64,000 nt of DNA. It comes from Bordetella petrii. Its GTDB lineage: Bacteria; Pseudomonadota; Gammaproteobacteria; Burkholderiales; Burkholderiaceae_B. The notes below the pieces were generated by a model that was given only the letters and a program-made list of their open reading frames with translations, did not search any database and was not told the DNA's origin. The DNA lies in assembly GCF_000067205.1 (NCBI RefSeq), contig NC_010170.1, forward strand, positions 2,976,001-3,040,000. The letters run 5' to 3'. Numbering within the stretch: position 1 is the stretch's first letter; every line of letters begins with the position of its first letter. Made by a program: the position numbers and the translations under genes. Below, one piece after another: positions 8,383-16,163 of the stretch.

Positions 8383-8391
8383 GCTTTTTAA
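8364..8391 (-). terminator. Rho-independent terminator of the cold shock gene
   Basis: AAAAAGCCCTC, loop CGGA, GAGGGCTTTTT forms a near-perfect hairpin. Read on the minus strand it ends in a U-run 15 bases after the csp stop; A/T flanks on both sides could make it bidirectional. Confidence 0.85.
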
Positions 8392-8405
8392 GGGCGCAGA
8401 ACCGC

Positions 8406-8609
8406 TTAAAGAACGCGGATCTTGGTGGCCTGCGGCCCCTTGGCGCCTTGCGTCTGCACGTAGCTGACGCGCTGGTTTTCTTCCAGGGACTTGTAGCCTT
8501 CGCTTTCAATGCCGGAGAAATGCGCGAACAGGTCCTTGCCGCCGTTCTCGGGCATGATGAAGCCGAAGCCCTTGTCTGCGTTGAACCACTTGACGATACC
8601 GGTTTCCAT
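8406..8609 (-). CDS. Cold shock protein, CspA family
   Basis: A 67-residue single OB-fold protein that binds single-stranded RNA and DNA and keeps mRNA unstructured at low temperature or in stationary phase. It has both RNP motifs: KGFGFIMP (RNP1) and DLFAHFSGI (RNP2, VFVHF-like), with the leading METGIVKWFNADKG typical of the family. AAGGAAG is six bases before the ATG. A terminator follows at once and a long leader with a palindrome precedes it, as in many csp genes that are regulated after transcription. Whether it is cold-induced cannot be told from sequence. Confidence 0.95.
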   Translation of the reverse strand: METGIVKWFNADKGFGFIMPENGGKDLFAHFSGIESEGYKSLEENQRVSYVQTQGAKGPQATKIRVL

Positions 8610-8635
8610 AGTTACTTCCTTAATTTGACAACATG

Positions 8636-8649
8636 CGAGCGATCGCTCG
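8636..8649. promoter_or_regulatory. 14-bp perfect palindrome in the csp leader
   Basis: CGAGCGATCGCTCG is self-complementary and lies 27 bp before the csp start. It could be an operator or, in RNA, part of a leader hairpin; the core GCGATCGC is also the frequent palindrome of some bacteria, so a role is not assured. Confidence 0.3.
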
Positions 8650-8889
8650 GAAAGACGATCAAGGAAGGACTGTGGACAATGATGGCACGTTAACCGTGCA
8701 TGACCGCACGACGATCACGACACTTGAAGATCAACGGCCACTATGGGCGCCTTATGGCCGGAAGTCAATCGAAGTTTCAAATGCCTTGCCGCGAGGGTAA
8801 TGCAGCATGACCGCCCGCTTGGGAAGCGCTTCGGACAGTACGCGCATCCATGGCGGGTGGCGAGCATCTTTCTGGCGACGCCAGAAAAC

Positions 8890-8919
8890 AAAAAACCGCC
8901 CGGCTGAAGGCCTGGGCGG
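8890..8919 (-). terminator. Terminator downstream of tRNA-Val
   Basis: On the minus strand CCGCCC, AGGC, loop, GCC, GGGCGG is followed by TTTTTT. It ends 32 bases after the tRNA 3' end. Confidence 0.85.
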
Positions 8920-8950
8920 CAATGTAGCGGGCGGGAGCCCACTGGAATTC

Positions 8951-9027
8951 TGGTAGGCGGTATTGGAATCGAACCAACGACCTCTACGATGTCAACGTAG
9001 CGCTCTAACCATCTGAGCTAACCGCCT
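8951..9027 (-). tRNA. tRNA-Val (anticodon GAC)
   Basis: A 77-base cloverleaf with acceptor AGGCGGT paired to ACCGCCT, D-arm GCTCAGATGGTTAGAGC, anticodon stem CTACG/CGTAG with loop TTGACAT, T-loop TTCGATT, discriminator A and an encoded CCA. The anticodon GAC reads GUC and GUU valine codons. A U-run hairpin follows. Confidence 0.95.
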
Positions 9028-9054
9028 GCAAAGAAGAAAGATTATATATGGCTT

Positions 9055-9717
9055 TTATAGGCCACGCAAGCGGTCATCGGCTTGGCGCACGGCGTCGAGC
9101 AGAGCGCGGATTTTGTCCGGCGATTTCTCGCCCGGCGCGGTTTCGACGCCGGAGCTGACATCGACAGCCCAGGGACGGCAGGCTTCGATGGCGGTCCCGA
9201 CGTTGGCGGCGTTCAGGCCGCCGGACAGGATGAGCGGCCGCGCGGCGGCATCGGCGCGCACACCGGCCAGCAAGGCATGGTCGAAGGCCTGCCCGCTGCC
9301 ACCGTAGCCGGCGCTGTAGCTGTCGAACAGCCAGCCCGCCGCCGCATCATATGCACGGCAGGCGGCGGCCAGATTGCCGGGCGTATCCAGGCCTGGGGCG
9401 CCCGTGCGGAATGCGCGCAGAAAGCGCGTGCCGTAGCGGGCGCATTCGGCCGCGGATTCATCGCCGTGGAACTGGATCAAGTCGGGGCCGACCTGGTCCA
9501 GCACGGCCTGCACGTCGGCTGGCGCGGGATTGACGAACAAGGCCACGACGTCAACGAACGCCGGGACCGTGCGGCGCAACCGAGCCGCCAGGACAGGCTG
9601 CACATAGCGCTTGCTGCCCGGATAGAACACGAACCCGATCGCGTCCGCCCCGGCCTGCACGGCCGAGGCGATGTCTGCTTCGCGGGTCAGACCGCAGATC
9701 TTGACGCGGGTACGCAT
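9055..9717 (-). CDS. trpF: Phosphoribosylanthranilate isomerase
   Basis: TrpF catalyses the Amadori rearrangement of N-(5'-phosphoribosyl)anthranilate to CdRP, the third step of tryptophan synthesis. The 220-residue TIM barrel begins MRTRVKICGLTRE with catalytic Cys8 in KICGLT, and shows FVFYPGSKRY, QFHGDE and a phosphate-binding ILSGGLN near the C-terminus. The expected catalytic Asp lies in the DSYSAGYGGSGQAF segment. It starts seven bases after the dctM stop, so transcription may come from the TRAP operon although the functions are unrelated; in many betaproteobacteria trpF is instead followed by trpB. Confidence 0.95.
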   Translation of the reverse strand: MRTRVKICGLTREADIASAVQAGADAIGFVFYPGSKRYVQPVLAARLRRTVPAFVDVVALFVNPAPADVQAVLDQVGPDLIQFHGDESAAECARYGTRFLRAFRTGAPGLDTPGNLAAACRAYDAAAGWLFDSYSAGYGGSGQAFDHALLAGVRADAAARPLILSGGLNAANVGTAIEACRPWAVDVSSGVETAPGEKSPDKIRALLDAVRQADDRLRGL

Positions 9718-9723
9718 GGCGAT

Positions 9724-11391
9724 TTACTTGAATGCCGCGGCCGGGTCGGCCGCATCGTTGCCATATATATTAGTACCGTACGTGGACTCGATCTCGATCT
9801 TGACCGTGCTGGGATCGACGGTGGACACACCGGACTTGTAGTGCATGACGATGCCGGGGAAGACCATGACCGTGACCACCATGGCCAGCTGGATCACAAT
9901 GAACGGCACCGAGCCCCAGTAGATCTGCCCGGTAGTCACCGGCTCGATGCGCTGACCCGTGACCTTGTCCCGGTACGCGTCCTTGGGCGCGACCGAACGC
10001 AGGTAGAACAGCGCGAAGCCGAACGGCGGGTGCATGAACGAGGTCTGCATGTTCACCGCCAGCAGCACCCCGAACCAGATCAGGTCGATGCCCATCTTGT
10101 CGGCCACCGGACCCAGCAGCGGCACGATGATGAACGCCAGCTCGAAGAAGTCCAGAAAGAACGCCAGCACGAAAGTCAGCAGGCTGACCACGATCAGAAA
10201 GCCCCACTGCCCGCCCGGCACGCTGGTCAGCAGGTGCTCGACCCACAGATCGCCGCTGACCCCGCGGAAGGTCAGGCCGAACACCGTCGAGCCCACCAGG
10301 ATGAACACCACGAAGCACGACAGCTTGGTGGTGGTGTCCATGGCCTGGCGCATCAGGTCCAGCGTCAGCCGGCGGCGGATCAGCGCCATGATGATCGCGC
10401 CCACCGCGCCCATCGCCCCGCCCTCGGTGGGCGTGGCCACGCCGATGAAGATCGTGCCCAGCACCAGGAAGATCAGCGCCAGCGGCGGGATCATCACGAA
10501 CGTCACCCGCTCGGCCAGCGCCGACAGCAGCCCCAGCTTGAACACCTTGTTCACAATGGCGATCACGAACGCCGTCAGCCCCCACAGCAGCAGGCTGAGC
10601 ACCACCTGCTCGTCGACCGGCGCGGTGTCCTTCTCTAGCCACTGCGTCAGCACATAGGCCGAGACTGCCGAAATCAGCATTAGCACCAGCAGCGAACGGC
10701 CGCCGCGCGAGCCGTTGGGCTCGCGAAACGCCCGTGCCTCTTCGGGCAGCGCCGGCGCCATCGACGGCTTGATGATCGACACCACCACCACGTACAGAAT
10801 GTACGACCCCGCCAGCAGGAACCCCGGCACCATCGCCGCGCGGTACATGTCGCCAATCGAGCGGCCCAGCTGGTCGGCCAGGATGATCAGCACCAGCGAC
10901 GGCGGAATGATCTGCGACAGCGTGCCCGAGGCCGCGATCACCCCTGTGGCCAGCCGCCTGTCATACCCATAGCGCAGCATGATCGGCAGCGAAATCAGCC
11001 CCATCGAGATCACCGAGGCCGACACCACCCCCGTGGTCGCCGCCAGCATCGCGCCCACCACCACCACCGCGATGGCCAGCCCCCCGCGCAGCGGCCCGAA
11101 GACCTGCCCGATGGTCTCAAGCAGATCTTCGGCCATGCCCGAGCGCTCGAGCACCAGCCCCATCAGCGTGAAAAACGGCACCGCCAGCAGCGTGTCGTTG
11201 GCCACGATGCCAAACACGCGCTGCGGCAACGCCTGAAACAGCGACGCGTTGAACAGCCCCAGCTCCATACCCACCAGGCCGTACAGAATGCCGTTGGCCG
11301 CCAGCGCGAACGCCACCGGGAACCCCAGCAGCAAAAACACCACCAGCGTGCCGAACATGATCGGCGCCAGGTTCGCAATAAAAAACTCCAT
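9724..11391 (-). CDS. dctM: TRAP transporter large membrane subunit
   Basis: The large permease subunit of a tripartite ATP-independent periplasmic transporter, driven by a sodium or proton gradient. At 555 residues it exceeds the usual ~425 because a loop with extra hydrophobic segments is inserted near residues 215-310. Conserved DctM stretches include FFTLMGLVLERSGMAEDLLE and TPTEGGAMGAVGAIIMAL. The long form is common in the 2-oxo acid (TakP-type) and mannitol/chloroaromatic groups. It begins two bases after dctQ, and dctP lies upstream on the same strand. Confidence 0.93.
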   Translation of the reverse strand: MEFFIANLAPIMFGTLVVFLLLGFPVAFALAANGILYGLVGMELGLFNASLFQALPQRVFGIVANDTLLAVPFFTLMGLVLERSGMAEDLLETIGQVFGPLRGGLAIAVVVVGAMLAATTGVVSASVISMGLISLPIMLRYGYDRRLATGVIAASGTLSQIIPPSLVLIILADQLGRSIGDMYRAAMVPGFLLAGSYILYVVVVSIIKPSMAPALPEEARAFREPNGSRGGRSLLVLMLISAVSAYVLTQWLEKDTAPVDEQVVLSLLLWGLTAFVIAIVNKVFKLGLLSALAERVTFVMIPPLALIFLVLGTIFIGVATPTEGGAMGAVGAIIMALIRRRLTLDLMRQAMDTTTKLSCFVVFILVGSTVFGLTFRGVSGDLWVEHLLTSVPGGQWGFLIVVSLLTFVLAFFLDFFELAFIIVPLLGPVADKMGIDLIWFGVLLAVNMQTSFMHPPFGFALFYLRSVAPKDAYRDKVTGQRIEPVTTGQIYWGSVPFIVIQLAMVVTVMVFPGIVMHYKSGVSTVDPSTVKIEIESTYGTNIYGNDAADPAAAFK

Positions 11392-11393
11392 GA

Positions 11394-12014
11394 TCAGCGA
11401 CCCTTGTTTTGTTGTTGCTGGGCCGCTTCGCGCGCCTGCGCTTCACGGGCAATTTCCTCGGCAAGCTGCTCCTCGGCGCTCTTGCCTTCGGCGCGCGCCA
11501 GCGGATCGGGCGCCTGTCCGCGCAGATACCCCACGCACTTGATCAGCCGCGAAATACCCGCCAGCACCAGCAGCGCAAAACCCACCGGAATCATCAGCTT
11601 GACCGGCCAGCGCACCAGCCCGCCCGAGTTCGACGACTGCTCGTTGCTCACGTACGAATCCATGAACATCGGCCACGACAGGTACATGATCAGGATCGCC
11701 ATCGGCAACAGGAAAAACAGCACCCCGAAAATTTCGATGTAGATCTGCGTGCGCTTGGACAGCCGCGACGACAGGATGTCCACGCGCACGTGTTCGTTCT
11801 TCAGAAGGGTATAGCCCGCCGTCAGCAGGAACATGGCGCCAAACATGTACCACTGCAGCTCCAGCCACGCGTTCGAGCTCATCTCGAACACCTTGCGGAC
11901 CACCGCGTTGCCGGCGCTGACCAGCACCACCAGCAGCGTGATCCATGTGACAGCCCGGCCAACCCGCAGATTCAGCGCGTCTATGCCGCGCGATAGAGCG
12001 AGTAATGCTTTCAT
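11394..12014 (-). CDS. dctQ: TRAP transporter small membrane subunit
   Basis: The small TRAP subunit, about four transmembrane helices, which joins the large permease and docks the binding protein. The 206-residue form starts MKALLALSRGIDALN and shows the conserved LELQWYMFGAMFLLTAGYTLLKNEHVRVD block. A longer in-frame start at 12125 would add 37 unlikely residues; no strong ribosome site marks either. The C-terminal tail is charged and Gln-rich (REAQAREAAQQQQNKGR). It belongs to the dctP-dctQ-dctM unit. Confidence 0.9.
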   Translation of the reverse strand: MKALLALSRGIDALNLRVGRAVTWITLLVVLVSAGNAVVRKVFEMSSNAWLELQWYMFGAMFLLTAGYTLLKNEHVRVDILSSRLSKRTQIYIEIFGVLFFLLPMAILIMYLSWPMFMDSYVSNEQSSNSGGLVRWPVKLMIPVGFALLVLAGISRLIKCVGYLRGQAPDPLARAEGKSAEEQLAEEIAREAQAREAAQQQQNKGR

Positions 12015-12224
12015 GATGGAAATAAATATCTGGAAAGAGAATGAGCCCCGCGCCCGATTTCGGCGGAGGTCTGGGCATGCGGGAGGGCCTCGGGGTGTCC
12101 GGCGGCTGGGGTCGGCATGCGGCACCCGTGCAGAACCGGCTTGTGGCGAGCGCTGCGGCGGGCTGAACCGGCGATTTTATAACGCCGAGTCAACCCGCCC
12201 GTTTGCTTCCCGTGGGCGGCCCGC

Positions 12225-13322
12225 CTACTTGTTGCGGCCGATGGTGCCCATGAAGCCGTCGAAGCTGCCTTCGGCGACGCGGAACCAGGGGATTTCGTTG
12301 TCGCGGAAAGCCACCATGTCGTCATAGACCTTCTTGAACATGGGGTCTTTGGCCGAGAATTCGGCGTAGACCTTGTTCGCCTCGGCGTAGCACGCGTCCA
12401 TGACGGCCTTGGGGAACGCCTTGAGCTGCGCGCCTTGCGACACCAGGCGGCGCAGAGCGGCCGGGTTCTCGGCGTCGTACTTGGCGATCATGTCGGCCGT
12501 GGCGGCCGCGGAGGCCTGCGCCAGCGCCGCCTGGTAATGCTTGGGCAGCTTGTTGTAGACGTCCTGGTTCACGTACAGCGACACCTGCAGCGTGCCTTCC
12601 CACCAACCCGGGAAGTAGTAGTTCTTGGCAACCTTGTGGAAGCCCAGTTTTTCGTCGTCGTACGGGCCGATCCATTCGGCGGCGTCGATGGTGCCCTTTT
12701 CGAGCGAGGGGTAGATGTCGCCGCCGGCGATCTGCTGCGGCACGACGCCCAGACGCGACAACACGGCGCCCGCGAACGCGCTGGCACGGAACTTCAGGCC
12801 CTTGAGGTCATCGACGGTCTTGATCTCGTTGCGGAACCAGCCGCCCATCTGCGTGCCGGTATAGCCGCAGGGGAAGTTCACGATGTTGTACTTCTGGAAC
12901 AGTTCGCGGGTGAGCTTCAGGCCGTTGCCATGACGCATCCAGGCGTTCATCTGGCGGGTATTCAGGCCGAACGGCACGGCGCCGTCGAAGCACAGCGCGG
13001 GGTCTTTGCCAAAGTAATAATACGAGGCGGTGTGGCCGCACTCGATAGTGTTGTTCTGCACCGCGTCGAGCACTTGCAGCGCGGGAACGATTTCGCCCGC
13101 GGGGAAGGCCCGGATGTTGAATTTGCCATCAGTGGCTTCGGCCACGTACTTGGCCAGGTTTTCCCCGCCGGTATAGATGGCATCGGCACTGCGCGGGAAG
13201 CTGGAGGCCAGGCGCCAGTTGAGCGTGGGGGATTCTTGCGCCAGGACCGGCGCGGCGAGCGTAGCGCCGCCAGCGGCGGCGGCACCCAGGGTGGCCTTTT
13301 TGAGGAACGAACGACGTTGCAT
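12225..13322 (-). CDS. dctP: TRAP transporter solute-binding protein (DctP family, TakP-like)
   Basis: The periplasmic receptor of the TRAP system. The 365-residue protein starts with a twin-arginine signal (RRSFLKK followed by a hydrophobic Ala/Gly-rich stretch and a VLAQ cleavage site), so it is probably exported folded by Tat. The mature part shows DctP motifs FPAGEIVPALQVLDAVQ and GTIDAAEWIGPYDDEKLGFHKVAKNYYFPGWWEG, which place it in the branch that includes the 2-oxo acid binding protein TakP. GGAGA precedes the chosen ATG. The substrate is therefore probably a 2-oxo acid or similar monocarboxylate, by family only. It is separated from dctQ by 210 bp. Confidence 0.92.
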   Translation of the reverse strand: MQRRSFLKKATLGAAAAGGATLAAPVLAQESPTLNWRLASSFPRSADAIYTGGENLAKYVAEATDGKFNIRAFPAGEIVPALQVLDAVQNNTIECGHTASYYYFGKDPALCFDGAVPFGLNTRQMNAWMRHGNGLKLTRELFQKYNIVNFPCGYTGTQMGGWFRNEIKTVDDLKGLKFRASAFAGAVLSRLGVVPQQIAGGDIYPSLEKGTIDAAEWIGPYDDEKLGFHKVAKNYYFPGWWEGTLQVSLYVNQDVYNKLPKHYQAALAQASAAATADMIAKYDAENPAALRRLVSQGAQLKAFPKAVMDACYAEANKVYAEFSAKDPMFKKVYDDMVAFRDNEIPWFRVAEGSFDGFMGTIGRNK

Positions 13323-13383
13323 TACGGGAGTCTCCTGGTTGGAAGCGGTGCATGCGCGCGCCATTCGTGTAAAACGGCCGCGC

Positions 13384-13419
13384 AAACGGCAGCTCGTGTA
13401 GAGGCTGCCGTTTTTTTTT
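13384..13419 (+). terminator. Plus-strand hairpin with nine-base T-run
   Basis: AAACGGCAGC, a ten-base loop and GCTGCCGTTT are followed by an unbroken T-run on the plus strand. Both neighbours, dctP and truA, are on the minus strand, so no coding gene ends here in this direction. Read on the minus strand the hairpin lacks a long U-tract. Confidence 0.6.
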
Positions 13420-13470
13420 CGTTCGCAATCATATAGGGATTCTTGATTGGTGCCTTCCTGCTGATAACCC

Positions 13471-14277
13471 TTAAGCAAATGTAAAAGGCGACAGTAGCTG
13501 CCCGCTGCCGTCCGTGTCGTTCAGCTTGTATTCAGGCGGATATTCGATCGCGGACAGATACAGCCCATCGGCCGCGAAGGTGGGCGCGGCCAGGCGGCGA
13601 TCGCGCGCCGCCAGCACGGCCGGCATCCACGCCACAGGCTGGCGGCCCTGCCCTATTTGAAGCAGCGCCCCCATGAGATTGCGCACCATGTGGTGCAAGA
13701 AGGCATTGGCGCGCAGCGTAAAAACCAGGAACGGCCCGCGCTCGTCGATGTCCAGGCGGTGCAGCGTGCGCACCGGGTGACGCGCCTGGCATTGGGACGA
13801 ACGGAAGCTGGAAAAATCATGCTCGCCCAGCAAGGCGGATGCCGCCTGCCGCATGGCCTGCACGTCGAGCGGCTGAAAGCACCAGCCGGCCCGCCCGGCC
13901 CACAGCGGCGGGCGGACCCGGCCGCGCCACAACAGGTAAAGATAAGTGCGCGAACGCGCCGAAAAGCGCGCATGAAAATCGTCGGGCACCGGCTGCGCCC
14001 ACTGCACCGCGATGCTGGGCGGCAGGAAGGCGTTGACGCCGCGCACCCACGATTCGGCGCGCCGCTCCAGGCGGGTGTCCAGATGCACGACCTGCATGGC
14101 CGCATGCACGCCCGTATCGGTGCGGCCCGCGCACACGGTGGGCAGCGAGCCGTCGATGCCGGCGAAGCGGGCCAGCGCGGCTTCGAGCGTGTCCTGCACT
14201 GTCTGCCGGTGCGGCTGGGTTTGCCAGCCTTGCCAGGAAGAGCCGTCGTATGCCAGCCCCAATGCCATGCGCGGCAT
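13471..14277 (-). CDS. truA: tRNA pseudouridine(38-40) synthase
   Basis: TruA converts uridines 38-40 of the anticodon arm to pseudouridine. The 268-residue protein begins MPRMALGLAYDGSSWQGWQ and contains the catalytic motif CAGRTDTGVHA, in which the Asp is the nucleophile; LYLLWRGR and FLHHMVRNLMGALLQIG are other conserved family blocks. It starts five bases after the stop of the FimV-like gene. The fimV-truA(-trpF) order is common in related genomes, with the TRAP operon apparently inserted between truA and trpF here. Confidence 0.96.
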   Translation of the reverse strand: MPRMALGLAYDGSSWQGWQTQPHRQTVQDTLEAALARFAGIDGSLPTVCAGRTDTGVHAAMQVVHLDTRLERRAESWVRGVNAFLPPSIAVQWAQPVPDDFHARFSARSRTYLYLLWRGRVRPPLWAGRAGWCFQPLDVQAMRQAASALLGEHDFSSFRSSQCQARHPVRTLHRLDIDERGPFLVFTLRANAFLHHMVRNLMGALLQIGQGRQPVAWMPAVLAARDRRLAAPTFAADGLYLSAIEYPPEYKLNDTDGSGQLLSPFTFA

Positions 14278-14282
14278 GCGGA

Positions 14283-15977
14283 TCAGCGCGGCCCGCCGGG
14301 GCGCGGCTCGTCAGTGGGAGGCTGGTCGAGGTCGAGGCTGATGCCGTCGAGTCGGCGATCAAGCGCCGCTTTGTCGAAGACCGGCTCGCCGTACGATTCG
14401 TCTTCGTCGGCGCGGCGCGCGCCGGCTCGACGCAGCAGCCATGCCACGATGAGCACGATGATGGCCAGCGCGGCCGTCACGACGACCAGCAGGTTATCGG
14501 CCAGCCAGCCGGGGATCGAACCGGGCACGGCTTCATTCTGCGTCTTGCCTGCCGCCGCTGCGCCATCGGCCTGGGCGGCCGCTGACCCGGGTGCGCCCGT
14601 GGAGCCTGAAGCATTGGCGGCACTGGCAGCGCCTGTAGCGCCGGCGTTGCCTGTCGAACCTGCTGCACCGGTACTGCCTGCCGCACCGGTACTGCCTGCC
14701 GCACCGGCAGTGCCCGCCGCACCGGTAGTGCCTGCTGCACCGGTAGTGCCTGCTGCACCGGTACTGCCTGCTGCACCGGCAGTGCCCGCCGCACCGGTAG
14801 TGCCCGTTGCACCGGTAGTGCCCGCCGCACCGGTAGTGCCTGCCGCACCTGCCGGACCTGCCGCACCTGCTGCGCCAGCCGCGCCTGCCGCACCGGGAGT
14901 CCCGGCTGCGCCGGCGGCCCCGCTGCCCGCCGCACCCTCGGAACCGCCATCGGCCGCGGCCCCCTGCCCGTCCGCGGCGCGGTTCAGGGCATCGACGTTG
15001 CCTTGCAGCGCATTGACGCGTTGCTGGGCGTCACGCATGGCGTGCTCGCTGGAGGTGCGCGCATCGGATTGCGCCTCGTCGGGCGTCGCCGCGCTCAGGC
15101 GCAGGCGGTCTTGGGGCGTCGATCCCGTGGCGGCCTGCTGCGCGGGCGCCTGGCCCACCTGACCCGACGCGGCTCCGCGCCCCGCATTGATGGCCGAGCC
15201 GCCGGCGACATCGGCGCCCGCGCGGCCGCGATAGCGTGCAAAGGCCTCGGCCTGCTCGGCGAAAATGCGTCGGGCCTCAGCGGGATCGATGGCACGCACG
15301 GTGGCCGCGTCCGGGATGGACAGCGTCTCGCCGGCGCGCACGAGGTTCATGTTGTTCTGGATGAACGCCTGCGGGTTGGCGCGCCACAGCGCCACCAGCA
15401 TCTGGTACACGCTGGCGTCCGGCACCGCGTTGCGGCGTGCAATGCGAAACAGCGTATCGCCCGATCGCACCGCGACGGAACCGGATGTGGCCGGCTGACT
15501 GCTGCCCGTGCCCACTCGCGCCGGCTGCACGCCCGCCGCGGCGCCGCGCTGGGGCACCAGGATGGTGACCTGCACCTGCCGCTGGCCGGCGCTGGACTGC
15601 AGATTAAGCAGCAAGTCGACCGCCGGCGTGGCCAGCGGTTGCGACGAGACGATGCGGACGTTCTTGTGCGTGGCGTCGGCCCCGTCCTGGATGGCCACCC
15701 GCACGCTGTCCAGCGGCACCGGGGGACGCAGGCCGGCGCGCTGCCACGCCCCGGCATCGGCCAGCGAGACCCGCAGTGAAGCGACTTCTTCGGGGGTCAG
15801 GCCGTTAAGGGGAACCACCACCTGCAGCGGCGCGCCCGGCGCGGACACCACGCGCGAATGGCCCACGGTGGCCGCTTGCGCCGCCGTGCCCATTGACGCG
15901 CCGATAGCCAGGGCCACGGCCCAGTTCAGGGCTTTGATACGACGGGTGTGGGAATAGCGGCGCGAGCGCAAGGTCAT
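14283..15977 (-). CDS. fimV: FimV-like LysM membrane protein with collagen-like region
   Basis: FimV-type proteins span the inner membrane, bind peptidoglycan and organise polar machinery such as type IV pili. The 564-residue product has a signal peptide (LNWAVALAIGASMGTAAQA), the FimV N-terminal domain with PLNGLTPEEVASLRVSLAD, a LysM domain near residues 165-225 (VRSGDTLFRIARRN), a coiled-coil stretch, about thirty Gly-X-Y triplets rich in GAAGTT near residues 345-445, one transmembrane segment near 487-507 and a short acidic tail. It is shorter than Pseudomonas FimV and lacks its long cytoplasmic TPR part. I chose ATG 15977, with AGGA eight bases upstream. Confidence 0.82.
   Translation of the reverse strand: MTLRSRRYSHTRRIKALNWAVALAIGASMGTAAQAATVGHSRVVSAPGAPLQVVVPLNGLTPEEVASLRVSLADAGAWQRAGLRPPVPLDSVRVAIQDGADATHKNVRIVSSQPLATPAVDLLLNLQSSAGQRQVQVTILVPQRGAAAGVQPARVGTGSSQPATSGSVAVRSGDTLFRIARRNAVPDASVYQMLVALWRANPQAFIQNNMNLVRAGETLSIPDAATVRAIDPAEARRIFAEQAEAFARYRGRAGADVAGGSAINAGRGAASGQVGQAPAQQAATGSTPQDRLRLSAATPDEAQSDARTSSEHAMRDAQQRVNALQGNVDALNRAADGQGAAADGGSEGAAGSGAAGAAGTPGAAGAAGAAGAAGPAGAAGTTGAAGTTGATGTTGAAGTAGAAGSTGAAGTTGAAGTTGAAGTAGAAGSTGAAGSTGAAGSTGNAGATGAASAANASGSTGAPGSAAAQADGAAAAGKTQNEAVPGSIPGWLADNLLVVVTAALAIIVLIVAWLLRRAGARRADEDESYGEPVFDKAALDRRLDGISLDLDQPPTDEPRPGGPR
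14640..14900. repeat. 18-bp tandem repeats encoding the collagen-like stretch
   Basis: Imperfect 18-bp units (GCACCGGTAGTGCCTGCT and variants) recur in phase inside the fimV-like gene, each encoding two Gly-X-Y triplets. The near identity of units suggests recent expansion and likely length variation between strains. All units keep the frame. Confidence 0.85.
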
Positions 15978-16095
15978 GGTGGGAAATCCTGCTATACGTA
16001 TCGGTTTACCGGCCAATGCTGGCAAAGTGTAAAGGATCGAACGCGATTCACAAATTGGCAAACCGCCGCACGGCCTGCGGCGCGGCCCATATAGC

Positions 16096-16121
16096 GCAAA
16101 GGCACCCGCAGGTGCCTTTGC
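16096..16121 (-). terminator. Perfect 11-bp hairpin downstream of asd
   Basis: GCAAAGGCACC, loop CGCA, GGTGCCTTTGC, starting 43 bases after the asd stop. No long U-run follows on either strand, so it is a terminator-like or RNA-stabilising hairpin rather than a textbook terminator. Confidence 0.55.
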
Positions 16122-16163
16122 CGTGCCCTTGCGGGCCGCGCGGTGCCGGCAGCGCGGCGAAGC

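Larger units (their letters stand above)
8610..8950. other. Leader of the cold shock gene and spacer to tRNA-Val
   Basis: No gene is supported. The part nearest csp should be its 5' untranslated leader and promoter; it holds a perfect 14-bp palindrome at 8636-8649. The far end holds the tRNA terminator at 8890-8919. Open frames here lack any family resemblance. Confidence 0.5.

Noticed and set aside
14640..14900. CRISPR or intergenic satellite repeat
   Set aside because: The 18-bp units lie inside an intact coding frame and encode Gly-X-Y triplets.
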